Part shown: positions 32,825 to 43,895 of the stretch, piece after piece | How positions within the stretch are numbered: position 1 is the first letter of the stretch | How the letters are laid out: each line of letters opens with the position of its first letter | Position numbers and translations under genes: made by a program | Assembly: GCF_914767665.1 (NCBI RefSeq) | Contig: NC_059502.1 | Span: forward strand, 47,342,753-47,406,752 | Direction of reading: 5' to 3' | DNA: 64,000 nt | Origin: Harmonia axyridis | Taxonomy: Eukaryota; Arthropoda; Insecta; Coleoptera; Coccinellidae | Notes under the pieces: model-generated | Told to the model about the DNA's origin: nothing | The model's input: the letters and a program-made list of their open reading frames with translations, nothing else | Databases searched by the model: none

Positions 32825-33484
32825 TGTAACTATTAGATGTAGATCATCCATACATAAATTGGACTGTAAGGTACTGGTTTATGAAGTTCGAAGGACCATG
32901 AAATTTTCCACACTATTTATTGAAGTAGGTTTATATATAAAATTACACAATGTTCACTTCACAAGATTCGCTTAACTAGTTATCGAAAACTATGAATCAG
33001 TTCCACGCACTTATCCAATAACAATTTACCGACTAGGGTATTAACTAAGATGACCGACTGAAGGGTCTTTTTTAACCACGTGGCGACAAGGCCAATATTT
33101 AACTAACTTGAAATGTGCAAGCTGAACACTGTGTCTCAAGGGGCGAGAGCAACGACGAACTATACTAAACTGTACTTGACTTGTACTTACTAGACTGTGT
33201 GTTGAATATTACTGAACTGACTTGAACTCGAATTAATTGAAGTGAAGTTCGATTTCTTACCCCACCTCGACCTTTTTGTCGAACCATCGAAAAGGGTTAA
33301 GAACATAGAAGTGCTACAGATAAAACGGACATAGTTGAAATATCATTATAGCCAGCCGTCATTAAAGGGACGACTACGCGCAGCGCACTCATAAAGTGCG
33401 CGGAATTATCTATAACCAACTTCAGGGGTGAATCTTTGGACAATGGCGGCGCTGCGTTCTACGAACCTTGATCAAAACTTAACA
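32825..33484 (-). repeat. 5' LTR of the deleted BEL/Pao element
   Basis: 660 bp, near-identical to 29552-30210. The differences are scattered substitutions, such as C/T near 33442 and small changes next to the inner end. Confidence 0.93.
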
Positions 33485-33744
33485 CAACTAATGTAGAAGA
33501 AATTCCAAGTGGTGAAGATCAATTAAAGAGATTCTTTGTTACGGCCCCATTAATGAAAAAAGATATAATGTATCAACCAGAATTTTGTCCCAAAAATATC
33601 GGTGTTAAACGATTCGACTTTGAAAAAAATAAGAAATTTTTGAGTGAAAGAAGCGGAAATTTTCGGAGAAGCATTCAAGAGTCGTGAGTTCGAGTACTAG
33701 GAATAGAAATGTAGTGGTGGAAAATAAAACAGAAAGGAAGCTAT

Positions 33745-36209
33745 TATTTATGTTATTCATCAAAATGTACAGTCAATTGGCAACGTATTGGACAGAATTC
33801 GAAGTTTCGTTCATGGAGAGGGAGAATGGAGCGAGCACTGGAAAACTGTGGAGCAGCTGAAAACGATATCAATAAATAACTATGATCTAGCAGGACAATG
33901 GTGTAAGGGAGAAAACCAACATGGAGGAGCTGCAGTTTATGTTCGACGAGGAGTGAAGCATATACATAGAAGTGAGCTCATTAAGTGTTCAGTACAAGGT
34001 GAGATGCAGTGTGCAGTGGTAGAATGTGAACTTCACAACAGGAAATACATACTGGTATCAATCTACAGACCATGTAATGGAAATAAGGACATATTTTTTG
34101 GTCTGCTTGAGGGTTTACTAATTGCTGTTCATAAGGAAAACAAACTTTAAGATTGAACTCAGAGAAGAAAACAGGTTCAGGACTGAATTAATTTCAATTT
34201 TTGACTCGTTTTCATTGGTGAAAAATATCTCTGAGGATACTAGAATAACTCATAACACAAACAGTTGTATTGATAACATATTTTCAAATTTAACAGAAAC
34301 TGTGAATAGCTTCATAATTTTTGATCATATTTCTGATCATAGTGCGCAGAAAATATGTTTTAAGGTTGAAGTTGATAAGTATGTAAAATATAAACGAATC
34401 AGGTTATATTCAAATGAAGCTAAACAAGATTTTCTCAATGAGTTAGGTAACCAGAATTCGTTAAATGTTTTTATTTTTGAAACTGATGATGTGAATGGAC
34501 AGTGGAACTGTTTTTTCAAAATATTCTCACACATTTTTGAAAAGTATTTTCCTAAAAAAAAAAATAATAGTGAAAAATGAAAATTCAAAAGAAATGTTTT
34601 ATGATGATCCTAAAATTTCACGGTCCAAACATCGTTTAGATGTGCTATTTGGTTTGAGTAACCATGATGTAAGATATAAAACTTTGTATAGAGATGAAAA
34701 AAGAAAATATGATGATATCTTAATTCAATCATAGAAGAATATTATAATAACAGAATACTGGCATCCGACAATAAGAATAAAAGCATGTGGAACATTTGTG
34801 AACAAATTCAAGGAAAAATATGATAACTGATGGGATATAATGTCGAATACATGGTTCCCCTAAGTCTATTTCAAAAAAATATAATGAATTTTTAATAACT
34901 ATAGTCCCAAACCTATTAAAACATTGTCATAAGTCAAACTTTCATTGTGATGTTAAGAAAATGTCCATGAAAGTGCCAGTTTTCAAGTCTGGAGATCCAG
35001 GAAAATTGGAGAATTATAGACCAATTAATCTCACAAACAGTTTTTCTAAGATCTTTGAAATTGCTATGGCCACTCGTCCTATAAAGTATTTTAATGATTG
35101 TGACCTTTTCAGTCCCACTCAGCACGGATATTTAGAGGGTAGATCAGCTCAAACTGCGACTTTTCAGTTAAAAACCAATATTTTGAAATTCTTGGAAGGA
35201 AATAAACTTGTTGCAGGTCTATTTATAGATCTCTCGAAGGCATTTGACTGCATTAATAGAGACTATATGGTTAAAAAATTAGAACAATATGGAATAGTGG
35301 GAAGTGCCCTGAGCTGGTTTGCCTCCTATCTGTCCAACAGGTGGCAGTGCGTTAAAATAACAAAATGCAATGAAACTCGCTTTTCTGAATGGATAGTAAT
35401 GAATTTGGTGTTTTCCAGGGTAGCATCTTAGGGGTGATACTTTTCTTAATATACATAAATGGTCTGAGTGATGTAACAAATGAAGTAGAAGATTCAGAAA
35501 TTATAAATTGTGCAGATGACAATAATATTCTGGTGGCGGGACAGAACACTGAAAGCTTGAAGGAAAGGTGTAGTTCATTATATAGTTGTGTAGAGAATTT
35601 GTTTTCGAAAAATGGTCTGGTTATGAACACAAGCGAAACTAATGTCATTGTATTCAGAGCGAGCAATTCAAGAGAAAAACCTGCAGAAGTTAGTCTTAAC
35701 AACCAAGTCAATAACACTGTTGAGAATACTAAATTCTTAGGAATAATAATTCACGAACTTCTGAAGTGGAATACACATATTAATGATCTGTTAAGAATAT
35801 TGAATAGGGTGATCTTTGCCTTCAGAGTGGTACAAATTTATAAATGAAAATGTAAAAAAAAAATTATATTATGCTAACTATGAATCTTTATTAAGATATG
35901 GTATAATATTTTGGGGTGTGAGTACATCTGTACAATCGGTATTCATAAGTCAGAAAAGAATACTCAGAACTCAGAATATTTTTGAATACGGGGTACCGGG
36001 ATTCCTGCAGGGGCAAGTTCAGGTCATTGGGATTACTAACAGTCTATGGTCTATATCTACATGACTGCCTTCTCTACTTACACAAAAACAAAGTAGAATT
36101 TTTTAAAAATAACACTAATTTCACATACAGTACGAGAACGGCCAATATAAATTATCCACAGCATAAGTTATCTCTAACAGAAAAAAATCCATCCTATATG
36201 TGCATTTAA
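33745..36209 (+). pseudogene. ORF2 of element B: endonuclease and reverse transcriptase
   Basis: The endonuclease starts near 33750 (VIHQNVQSIG) with WSEHWKTVEQ, HGGAAVYVRRGVKH and LVSIYRP; the stretch with the catalytic GDFN box is lost at about 34140. A linker with DHISDHSAQK follows. The RT begins after a deletion near 34900: ENYRPINLTNSFSKIFE, AGLFIDLSKAFDCIN (motif A), FQGSILGVILFLIYING (motif B, first residues altered) and NCADDNNILVAG (motif C, catalytic Asp pair kept). The thumb is spread over three frames to 36209. At least five frameshifts. Clearly older decay than element A. Confidence 0.8.
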
Positions 36210-36405
36210 ATCTTCAACACTTTGCCAAATGATTTTAAAATAATACAAAATTACAGACTTTTCAAATCAAAAAACCAAGACATTTTCAATAAATCTTGAA
36301 CCGTATAATTTAGGGTATTATTTCATGTAGTTATGAATTAAGTTAAGGACACTGTTTCATTTCATGTTTTTCCTAGTGTAAAATTCAATTTGAAATAAAG
36401 AATAT

Positions 36406-36420
36406 ATCTATCTATCTATC
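36406..36420 (+). repeat. Short ATCT tail of element B
   Basis: Three and three-quarter ATCT units after AATAAAGAATAT, the same tail type as element A. BEL/Pao coding of the next element begins at the following base. Confidence 0.85.
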
Positions 36421-37385
36421 CAACGACTGGTCGCCGAATTGTCCCACACGCAGTGGCAACATCAGCAACACGGGTTGTGGAACCAGCTCCCGGAAAAAAA
36501 AAGATTATATACGACTGAGAGACCACTTTAGAGGAGGAAGATTGTCATCTCGAACGACAACAACGGTACCTGAAAGAATAGAAGTGGGTGGGTGCAACCA
36601 TCTATGACGTTGCTGCAAAGTGTGCAGGTGTTCCGTAAGCCAACGCTTCCAGAAGTCCTGCTGAAATCGTTGGACTAGTTGCCAGCGAGACAGACGGTTC
36701 ATTGATACGGAACTTACATCGTTATCAGGAAGAGCGGCGAGGGAGCGAAAAACCAGAAAATGCCCTGGTGTGAGAGTTTCAAAATCAGAAGGATCAGACG
36801 AAGGGAGGTACAGAGGACGAGAGTTGAGAATTGCCTCCACCTGAGTACAGACGAGAAACTCCTCGTACGTGAGTTTTTGCTAGCTGATAACGCGAGTGAG
36901 ATGATGCCTCGCAGATTTGACAGCAGCCTCCCAAAGGCCGCCAAAGTGAGGGCTGGAAAGAGGTATGAATCGCCAGTCAGTGCAAGAGGAAGAGGTGGCA
37001 TCACACAGACTTTGCTGATGTTGTGGAGCAGCCAATAAGCGACCACGGTCACGAAGGTAATTATGCGCATCCACGAAGTTGGTCCCGTTATCCGAAAATA
37101 TAACAGAAGGATGACCTCGGCGTCCAACGAAGCGACGATAAGCAGCAATGAAAGCTGGGGTGGATAGCTCAGACGCTAACTCTAGGTGAATCGCTTTAAT
37201 AGTGAAACAGATGAAGACGACAAGATATGCCTCGGAGCTGACGGCTCCGCGCAGAAGCGCACTCGTAACATAAAATGGACCGGCGTAGTCAACGCCAGTG
37301 GTAAGAAAAACCATAGCAGAATAACCGCTCGGGCGGAAGATTGCCCATTGGCTGAATGATAGGACGAGGTTTGCAGGAGAAGCAT
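36421..37385 (-). pseudogene. BEL/Pao integrase and pol C-terminus
   Basis: Integrase core: GVDYAGPFYV (first Asp), FICFTIKAIHLELAS, AAYRRFVGRRGHPSVIFSDN (second Asp in SDNGTNF) and, after a frameshift near 36880, FGGLWEAAVKSARHHL (Glu). It then continues through MEAILNSRPLYLP, TPGHFLVFRSL and RWQLVQRFQQDFWKRWLTEH to a weakly preserved end (TTRVADVATACGTIRRPVV). The catalytic D,D,E residues are all visible, but frameshifts break the frame. Confidence 0.85.
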
Positions 37386-37467
37386 CGGTTACATTTTCGT
37401 AGACGGTTACGAACTACGTTGAGGTCATCCAAGATCCAGAACCGTCGACGAATGAACGAATGCGTAG

Positions 37468-39922
37468 CTAAAGCACCGGCGTGAAGTAGACGATAAGGGC
37501 ATCATCGATGATCAGATGCGTGAGATGATGATTTTTGCGTAGGAGAACGGGATATTTGTGTTTATAAGGTAGTAAGGAGGCTGAAAGAATACAACCGACA
37601 CGTATAAGTTCATGCTTGTCGCGAAAGAGATGGAGTTTCATGACAAGTCGATGATGAGAAGAAGGTTTTTTAAGTTCATCCAGCTCCTCAGCGAAATGCA
37701 CAGACTGAACTAGACGTATCAAACAAATTTCAGCTTCTTGAAGCTCAATAGAGGAGAGGAAACCTGAGTGAAGGAAAGATAAATTACGAGCATTTACCAT
37801 GAAACGTCGACAAAAGGCAGTCACGCGCTTGAGACGAAGATACGGAGCGAAACATTCTATCAATGTGGAATCATTGGAGATGGCTGTTAACATCAAGGAG
37901 GAGATCGGCTTTGCTTCGTCATCCACCTGTTCAGTTTGAGATGAATCGACAGAGGAAAGAGGCCATGAGGATGATTCGAGAGACAACCAAGGAGGACCAC
38001 GCCACCACAATGTGTGGTGATGAATATCTGTAGGCATCAATCCTCGAGTGCGCAATCAGCTTGATTGTCTTCAGATATCACATGCCTCCAGCAATTAGAA
38101 GGAATCAAATCCTGTATCTCGACTCGATTGCCAACAAATGTCTTCCACCTGTGACTCTCACCACGGATCCACGACAAGGCAACGGAAGAATCGCAAAAGG
38201 CAATACAGTCACCACTGAGATTCTGCAGAAGGCGGGTAGACAAATGATGCATCAGTTTTGCGAGAAGATGGGCACCGCACAGTTCTAGACGAGGCAGGGA
38301 CATTGCTCTACAAGGAGAAATTTTAGATTTGGCCGCTAGAAGAGACACGTGGAATCGAACGGACGATGCAGGAGTGCTTAGGTAAACCACTGCAGCATAG
38401 CCGGATTCAGAAAAATCACAGAAGCCGATGAAGCGATGAGCAGAAAAAGAAACGACAGGGATGAATCATGGTATGTGAAGCTCTGTCAAAGTGGGAAGCT
38501 AGGATTGAAACTGCAATAACCGGTTTTGACTCTCATTCGAGAGAGGTTGATCCTATTCTAGATGAAGTAAAGCTGACGAAAGAAGATATTGGCATAGAAG
38601 GTGACATAGAAGTGATCAGATGCAGGACTCCATCCAAGTCCCAGAATTTGTAGAATTGGTTCACGGTCAAGAAGAAGGGGATCAATAAAAGAGGATTCTC
38701 TACTATGATCAGATGGCATACCGTCTAGCGGGGAAAGATGATTAGTAGCCTATTTTCGCAGCTCAAAACCACCTACCATGAGCAGATCTTGAACTTGCTT
38801 TCGCAATTCAAGAGCTTTAGATTCGGATGAACAGCCGGTCAAGATGTCATCGACATAAATCTCATTCAGCAAGACTTGCCTTGCCGGAGGAAATCTGAGT
38901 CCGTCGTCCGAAGCTAGCTGATGAAGGGTTTTAAGTGCTAGGTGAGGAGCCGAGGAAACTCTATAGGTGACTGTGTTCAGACGATAATATTGGAGAGGTT
39001 CCCGGTTGGGAAAACGCCAGACGATGCGTTGATAATCCCTTTGCTCAGGACGTATCAGGATCTGTCGATACATCTATCTAATATCGGCAGTGAAAACAAT
39101 TGATGTAGACGAAAACGAAGCAGAAGAGTGGAGATGTCCGCTTGCAACTTCGAGCCGGAAAGGAGAAGATCGTTGAGGGATTTGCCATTAGCAGATGCGC
39201 AAGAGGCGTTGAAGACAACTCGAATTTTAGTAGCAGGATCATCTGGACGGTGTACAGGATAATGAGGAATATAATGAGGTTCATATCGAGGATGGTCAAA
39301 TGATTCAGGAACCAATTCCATGTGTCCACTCAAGAGATAATCTCAAATAAACCCATGATAGGCGACACGAAGATGAGGGTTATTTTCTAAACGATGTTCT
39401 AATCGAAAAAACTGCCTGGTCGCCACATTGACAGAGGTACCCAGACGATGAGATGATAAGGGCAAACCAACAGTGTATCTGCTAGTGGAGTCACGAGTGA
39501 CTTCAGCGCGATACAGAACTTCACACTCCTTCTCGGCAGGGGTCAAAGGAAGCACGTCAGGTACTTTATCGAGTTCCCAAAAACGCCGAACGATGTTGAC
39601 AAGTTCCTGATCTGAATGAGGCGGAAAGCTCAGAGGGTGATGAGATACGGGCAGAAGCATCAGAACAATCAGTCTTGTCCGAAGGAACATGGCAGGCGGT
39701 CTCTGACAGAAGGACTTTGGGCTGAGAAGGGGATGGAGATGACACATCAGATGATGACCCTGCTGAAAATGAAGGAAAAGTGATTTGACTAGAGGCCTCA
39801 TGATAAGAAGGTCGAATGCGACCATGAACAGTGGCCGGTGAAAAGGACACGTGTTTTATCTTCCTCCGATGGCGAGTTTTGTAACTAATATCTGTCAAAA
39901 TTTTATTTACTACATAGGACAT
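37468..39922 (-). pseudogene. BEL/Pao RT, RNase H and flanking regions
   Basis: Pre-RT pieces (39343-39922) include FWELDKVPDVLPLTPAEKEC and SRYTVGLPLSSHR. RT: IRVVFNASCASANGKSLND, then QILIRPEQRDYQRIVWRFP, LNTVTYRVSSAPHLALKTL and IYVDDILTG (catalytic box intact). RNase H follows a lost stretch at 38400-38750: MSLPRLELCGAHLLAKLMHH and FCDSSVALSWIRGESH. The linker (37468-38055) has WWRGPPWLSLESSSWPLSS and LVKMLH-type helices leading to the integrase zinc region. Frames change at about 39340, 39060, 38750 and 38040. Confidence 0.85.
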
Positions 39923-39934
39923 AAATTGCCCTGT

Positions 39935-40340
39935 TCAATTTACTTCTGAGTAAAACCCAAAGTTACTAGCTTGCTCTTTAATGTAGCGAACCATCACTAT
40001 TAAGCTTTTTCTTAAACACCCAGTTATAGTCCAATACACTGACACCTTAATGTAGTTCTGCAATTTCCCAGGCATTATTCCTGATGAACGAATCATATTC
40101 TTCCTCCATCGCTACCTTCCATTGCTCTCCGTCCCATCTAGATAAGGCTTCGTCAACAGTAACTAGATCTTCAATGTATATCCTATCTTCTCAATTTTCT
40201 GAAACATATATGTACATTATGTGATCTTGAACTGTCTTTGTCTTTGATCCTCATTTCGATCTTCTCAATTCCTGATTAGTACTGGTATTTGGACATCTGA
40301 TATATAGTTCTATGATAACTACATCTCGACTGGTACTAAT
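39935..40340 (-). pseudogene. Ty1/copia reverse transcriptase N-terminal remnant
   Basis: Minus-strand translation: IEDLVTVDEALSRWDGEQWK, VAMEEEYDSFIRNNAWEIAE, then YNWVFKKKLNSDGSLH with stops between. This is the conserved start of copia RT (the 'W..A...E...L..N.TW.L' and 'WVFK.K...DG' blocks). Upstream degenerate linker extends to about 40340. The only copia sequence seen in the window; short and dead. Confidence 0.7.
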
Positions 40341-40479
40341 GGCATTGTTACCTGTATTCTGTATCCTTTTGATAGTTCACCAGAACCCACAAAAATCATT
40401 TTTGTCCATATATCATACCTTCAAGAAATATGCAACAGAAGAGTATGCAAAATAGATCGATAAAATTTTCAGATTCTAA

Positions 40480-40815
40480 AAACGGCTTAGTTCTTCAGGA
40501 TTGTCCAATTTGTCTTTAGAATTGTTGCAATTATTAATTGTATATTGTTTTCCTTTATAAATTATGAAGAATACCTTCTATTCAATAGGAGGCTCTCTCT
40601 AGAAATCACTATTTGGTATTCTAAATCTATGCAACCTATATAATTGCGAATTATATATTGTATTATTTCATAAATTATGGAAAATAACTTACTATTAACC
40701 ATATTTTTAGATCTCAAAAAGTGTCCCTCCTTGTATTCTAAATATATACACCCTATATAATTGTTGATCATATATTGTATTTCTTAATAAATTATGGACT
40801 AGAAGAATGATTTGT
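40480..40815. repeat. Degenerate tandem repeat, about 120 bp unit
   Basis: Two to three units share CTATATAATTG...ATATATTGTATT and ATAAATTATGG. Related units recur at 46786-47620, and a short piece near 52290-52370. No gene in it. Confidence 0.5.
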
Positions 40816-41626
40816 TGCTCAACTGAAAAAAGTATTGATGAACCTTGGAAATGAGGGACTTCTTATAACCTGACTTCTCAAAGATGTTACACCTAGATAT
40901 GATATTAGGATTGCTTGTGAGGCAACATAAGCCATGGGTTTTTGGAAGGTAGGTCTATTCATTCTGCCTCTGTTCAGTTTATTATAGCTATACTGTATAT
41001 TCCTGAAGCAAAAATTTCACTATAGGTCTTTTCATAGATCTTATCGAATGATTATGTAAATTCAATATTTGTCAAAACTGAAAATGAACATTGAATGCAG
41101 TTTCTTCATTTCAGGTAGTATTTCTTTTATTGATTCAATTGTAACTTCATTTCAGGGCAAACAAATAAATATCCAATGGAATGATAGCCCTCAAAATATA
41201 TCTATTATTCATTTTGAATTAACTTACAAGAATATCAATATTTTCATCGGCCAGACATAAAATGACAAATTTTCTTTCAATGTTGAAATTCAGAGAAAAA
41301 TGTGCTGATAATTGTGTATTGTAACTATTGAATAAACAAAAAAAAGAAACCATTGAAAGGAATACAATTTTACTAACAAAGAGAAACTTTTTTTGTAAAT
41401 TTTTCCCACCGAATCAATAATTAAATTTGGACTTATGCATCATACATGTCTCTATAAAGAAGAAATGTGGCAATTTGAAATCTTAATGTTGGGACTAAAT
41501 TATTATTCAATATTCTCTAAAAAAATTTCACAAACCTATAAGCATGAATAACCTTCTTGAAAGACTGATAATAACGCATATGATTATGAATTTTTCCCAA
41601 ATTTATCAAAGAAAGAGATTGCCATT
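40816..41626. other. Non-coding stretch
   Basis: AT-rich, no gene recognised; a 63-residue frame at 41069-41260 has no family resemblance. Confidence 0.4.
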
Positions 41627-41811
41627 TCTGGAGACATGAGATCTGAGAATTTAATTAATAATAATAATAGGCCTTTATTGATGATAATATCGATAATTAA
41701 TATCGGTTATATTTTATTCATGATTAAAGAATACAATATACGATCTATATTTCAACAATTTGAGTTATATATTCCTGAAAAACCTAGGCCTTTTTGAAAT
41801 CTGAAAATTGG
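41627..41811 (+). repeat. 185-bp tandem monomer with internal TAA run, copy 1
   Basis: Starts GGAGACATGAGATCTGAG, has a short TAA run, then GGCCTTTATTGATGATAATA and ends before the next GGAGACATATGATCTGAG at 41812. The second monomer starts at 41812 and is interrupted at its TAA run by the R4/Dong-type element, resuming at 46638. Confidence 0.75.
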
Positions 41812-41835
41812 AGACATATGATCTGAGAATTTAAT

Positions 41836-41836
41836 A

Positions 41837-41867
<31 letters not shown>
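41836..41867 (+). repeat. (TAA)n microsatellite, target of the R4/Dong-type element
   Basis: About ten TAA units directly abutting the 5' end of the element at 41868. TAA arrays are the known target class of Dong-type elements. Confidence 0.85.
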
Positions 41868-41912
41868 GGGTAGCGGTAGGTGAATCTCTAGCGATTCACC
41901 TATCAGGAGAGT

Positions 41913-42579
41913 TGAATCGACTCCTGCCCACCGCAGATTCCAGGAGCTCTCTGACCCGGGAAGCTGAAACCTGTCGAAGGGTCCCTGTCCAGGGTAACGG
42001 ACGAAGCCGTGTGGAAAGCAGCTCAAGAATTCTCCCACCGTAGCTCTGCGGATCGTAAAAAGCGATCAAAGGCCGTCTCCCCCACGACACGGAGGAACCC
42101 ATGAATGATGGTGAATTTGAGGAATAGGAATATAGAGCCGCTGCCTGAGGTTCGTCAGGGCGTGTCTGGAGCCGGCGCTGGACATGACAGTATGCGGGAC
42201 GTCGGTGACAGAGTGCTAAGGAGACGGGCGTCTGTCGAACAAAATGCTACGCCTCCACAATCTCAACATTATAGGAGAAGAATAACACGAGTTTCTCCGA
42301 CCGCTGAAGGTGCTGCGCAGGATCCCCAACCAGCACTCACCCAAGCAGGTCTACCAAGAAGACGCATGAAATGGACAAGTTCGATAAATGAAACGATCAT
42401 GCGCATATATTATGAAGTGACTAATATGGAAGAGGATAAAATAGGCTACCGTCAAAAATTATTTGCAGAATTCCACAGAAACTATCCCGAACTTCAAGTT
42501 TCTGAGCAAAGAGTAGCCGACCAATACCGGGTCATATTGAGAAATAAACTTGTACCTGATGAGAGACTTAACACCATAA
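41913..42579 (+). repeat. 5' duplication of the R4/Dong element, first copy
   Basis: 667 bases nearly identical to 42618-43284 (offset 705). It contains the 5' untranslated region and the first 150 or so codons. It stops at ATAATAATAATAGGCC and is followed by a palindrome at 42588-42616. Confidence 0.9.
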
Positions 42580-42587
42580 TAATAATA

Positions 42588-42616
42588 ATAGGCCTTTATT
42601 GATAATAAAGGCCTAT
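42588..42616. repeat. Perfect 13-bp-arm palindrome at the duplication junction
   Basis: ATAGGCCTTTATT, loop GAT, then AATAAAGGCCTAT. It sits exactly between the two 5' copies of the R4/Dong element. Half of it is the same GGCCTTTATTGAT found in the flanking monomers. Confidence 0.95.
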
Positions 42617-42809
42617 ATGAATCGACTCCTGCCCACCGCAGATTCCAGGAGCTCCCTGTCCCGGGATGCTGAAACCTGTCGAAGGGTCCCTGTCCAGGGT
42701 AACGGACGAAGCCGTGTGGAAAGCAGCTCAAGAATTCTCCCACCGTAGCTCTGCGGATCGTAAAAAGCGATCAAAGGCCTTCTCCCCCACGACACGGAGG
42801 AACCCATGA

Positions 42810-43895
42810 ATGATGGTGAATTTAAGGAATAGGAATATAGAGCCGCTGCCTGAGGTTCGTCAGGGCGTGTCTGGAGCCGGCGCTGGACATGACAATATGC
42901 GGGACGTCGGTGACAGAGTGCTAAGGAGACGGGCGTCTGTCGAACAAAATGCTACGCCTCCACAATCTCAACATTATAGGAGAAGAATAACACGAGTTTC
43001 TCCGACCGCTGAAGGTGCTGCGCAGGATCCCCAACCAGCACTCACCCAAGCAGGTCTACCAAGAAGACGCATGAAATGGACAAGTTCGATAAATGAAACG
43101 ATCATGCGCATATATTATGAAGTGACTAATATGGAAGAGGATAAAATAGGCTACCGTCAAAAATTATTTGCAGAATTCCACAGAAACTATCCCGAACTCC
43201 AAGTTTCTGAGCAAAGAGTAGCCGACCAATACCGGGTCATATTGAGAAATAAACTTGTACCCGATGAGAGACTTAATGCCATAAAATATGAAGTCCAACT
43301 GAGGCTACAGAATAGGAACCTCACTAACAACGAAACGACAACTGAAGAAAACTACGATTGTGCTGAAAACCAACACAACATCAATGCACAAATGAACTCT
43401 GAGGAACAAAACAACGCAGATGTGATAGCAATAAGTAATGCTCAACGACGGAATATATATGCTACACCAGTCGAAAATCCAGAAGAAGACTAAAGAGAAC
43501 TACTGGAGCGATTATTCGCCACAATGAATAGATGCGTTATAGATTTTGAGGGCACAGATCCATTGAGACGACCGATTCTGCCAAGATTGAGGACATCCAA
43601 GAAACTATCTCATCTTCTGGTCATGACCAACAAGGAGATTATACCCAAGTATCTTTCTGACTACCATGATCTCGAATCATTACACCTCATCATATACTGT
43701 GCAGCATTTTCAATAGCAACAGTGCTAGGTGTGAAGCCAAAACCTAAAAGTCAACAACCAGACAGAGAAAAACAACAAAATAAACCACATTGGCAAAAAA
43801 GGCTAGAAAACAAAGTTCATAACATCCGCCAAGATATTGGGAGGCTCACCCAATTTGAAAAGGTTCGCCGTCTAGAAGATTACAAAAAATGGTGA
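42810..43895 (+). pseudogene. N-terminal region of the R4/Dong polyprotein
   Basis: Starts at MVNLRNRNIEPLPE with an Arg/Pro-rich head, then a Myb/SANT-like block (RRRMKWTSSINETIMRIYYE, AEFHRNYPELQVSEQRVADQ) expected to recognise target DNA. TAA at 43491-43493 interrupts the frame, which continues in register from 43524 with LPRLRTSKKLSHLLVMTNKE and KRLENKVHNIRQDIGRL to 43895. The truncated first copy at 42105-42602 repeats the head. A one-base shift in an A-run near 43885 moves to the RT frame. Confidence 0.75.

Larger units (their letters stand above)
29552..33484 (-). mobile_element. Internally deleted BEL/Pao retrotransposon with intact LTRs
   Basis: Minus-strand element with two LTRs (29552-30210 and 32825-33484), TG...CA termini, and a 5-bp target duplication CAACT (29547-29551 and 33485-33489). 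Its internal 2.6 kb holds gag-like and shortened pol sequence in which the RT palm and integrase are missing. A triplicated primer binding site follows the 5' LTR. The LTRs differ at about ten positions in 660, so the insertion is recent and must have been mobilised in trans. Confidence 0.93.
28004..33687 (+). pseudogene. ORF1 of element B, split by two insertions
   Basis: Three coding parts. Part 1 (28004-28248) starts at ATG and has a Cys/His-rich motif: FKCCTKKTCSTLIF, AYHVSCARKLV and VKCCEM, a zinc-finger-like N-terminus absent from element A. Part 2 (28805-29551) has a long helical, coiled-coil-like segment (LKEENIKMRYEKQILQAEMN, then LLNEMNDKNLIL), a basic patch (RYKKRRPKKK), a stop at 29394-29396 after an A-run, and then KGWLYIYRVNRVTTEKGI. 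Part 3 (33490-33687) carries KRFFVTAPLMKKDIM and EFCPKNIGVKRFDFEK and ends at TGA 33685-33687. The register is continuous across the MITE site. Confidence 0.75.
27840..36420 (+). mobile_element. CR1/Jockey-like non-LTR retrotransposon B with nested insertions
   Basis: Plus-strand element: a GC-richer 5' region (about 27840-28003), ORF1 from ATG 28004, ORF2 to about 36209, AATAAAG, and a short ATCT tail at 36406-36420. ORF1 is split by a 554-bp MITE (28249-28802) and a BEL/Pao element (29552-33484), both with clear target duplications. ORF2 is much more damaged than that of element A. The 5' limit is approximate. Confidence 0.8.
36421..39925 (-). mobile_element. Second BEL/Pao element, degenerate, no LTRs
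   Basis: Minus-strand BEL/Pao pol in the order (from high to low coordinates) pre-RT region (39343-39922), RT (38750-39333), RNase H (38037-38390), linker with zinc-binding-type region (37300-38055), integrase (36714-37314) and pol C-terminus (36421-36840). It is GC-richer than the BEL/Pao element in B and unrelated to it at sequence level. No LTRs: it is truncated at 36421 by the tail of element B and at 39925 by a copia fragment. Confidence 0.85.

Noticed and set aside
32688..32975. 95-residue plus-strand frame over the primer site and LTR
   Set aside because: Lies on the primer binding site and 5' LTR of the minus-strand BEL/Pao element; part is repeated in the other LTR.
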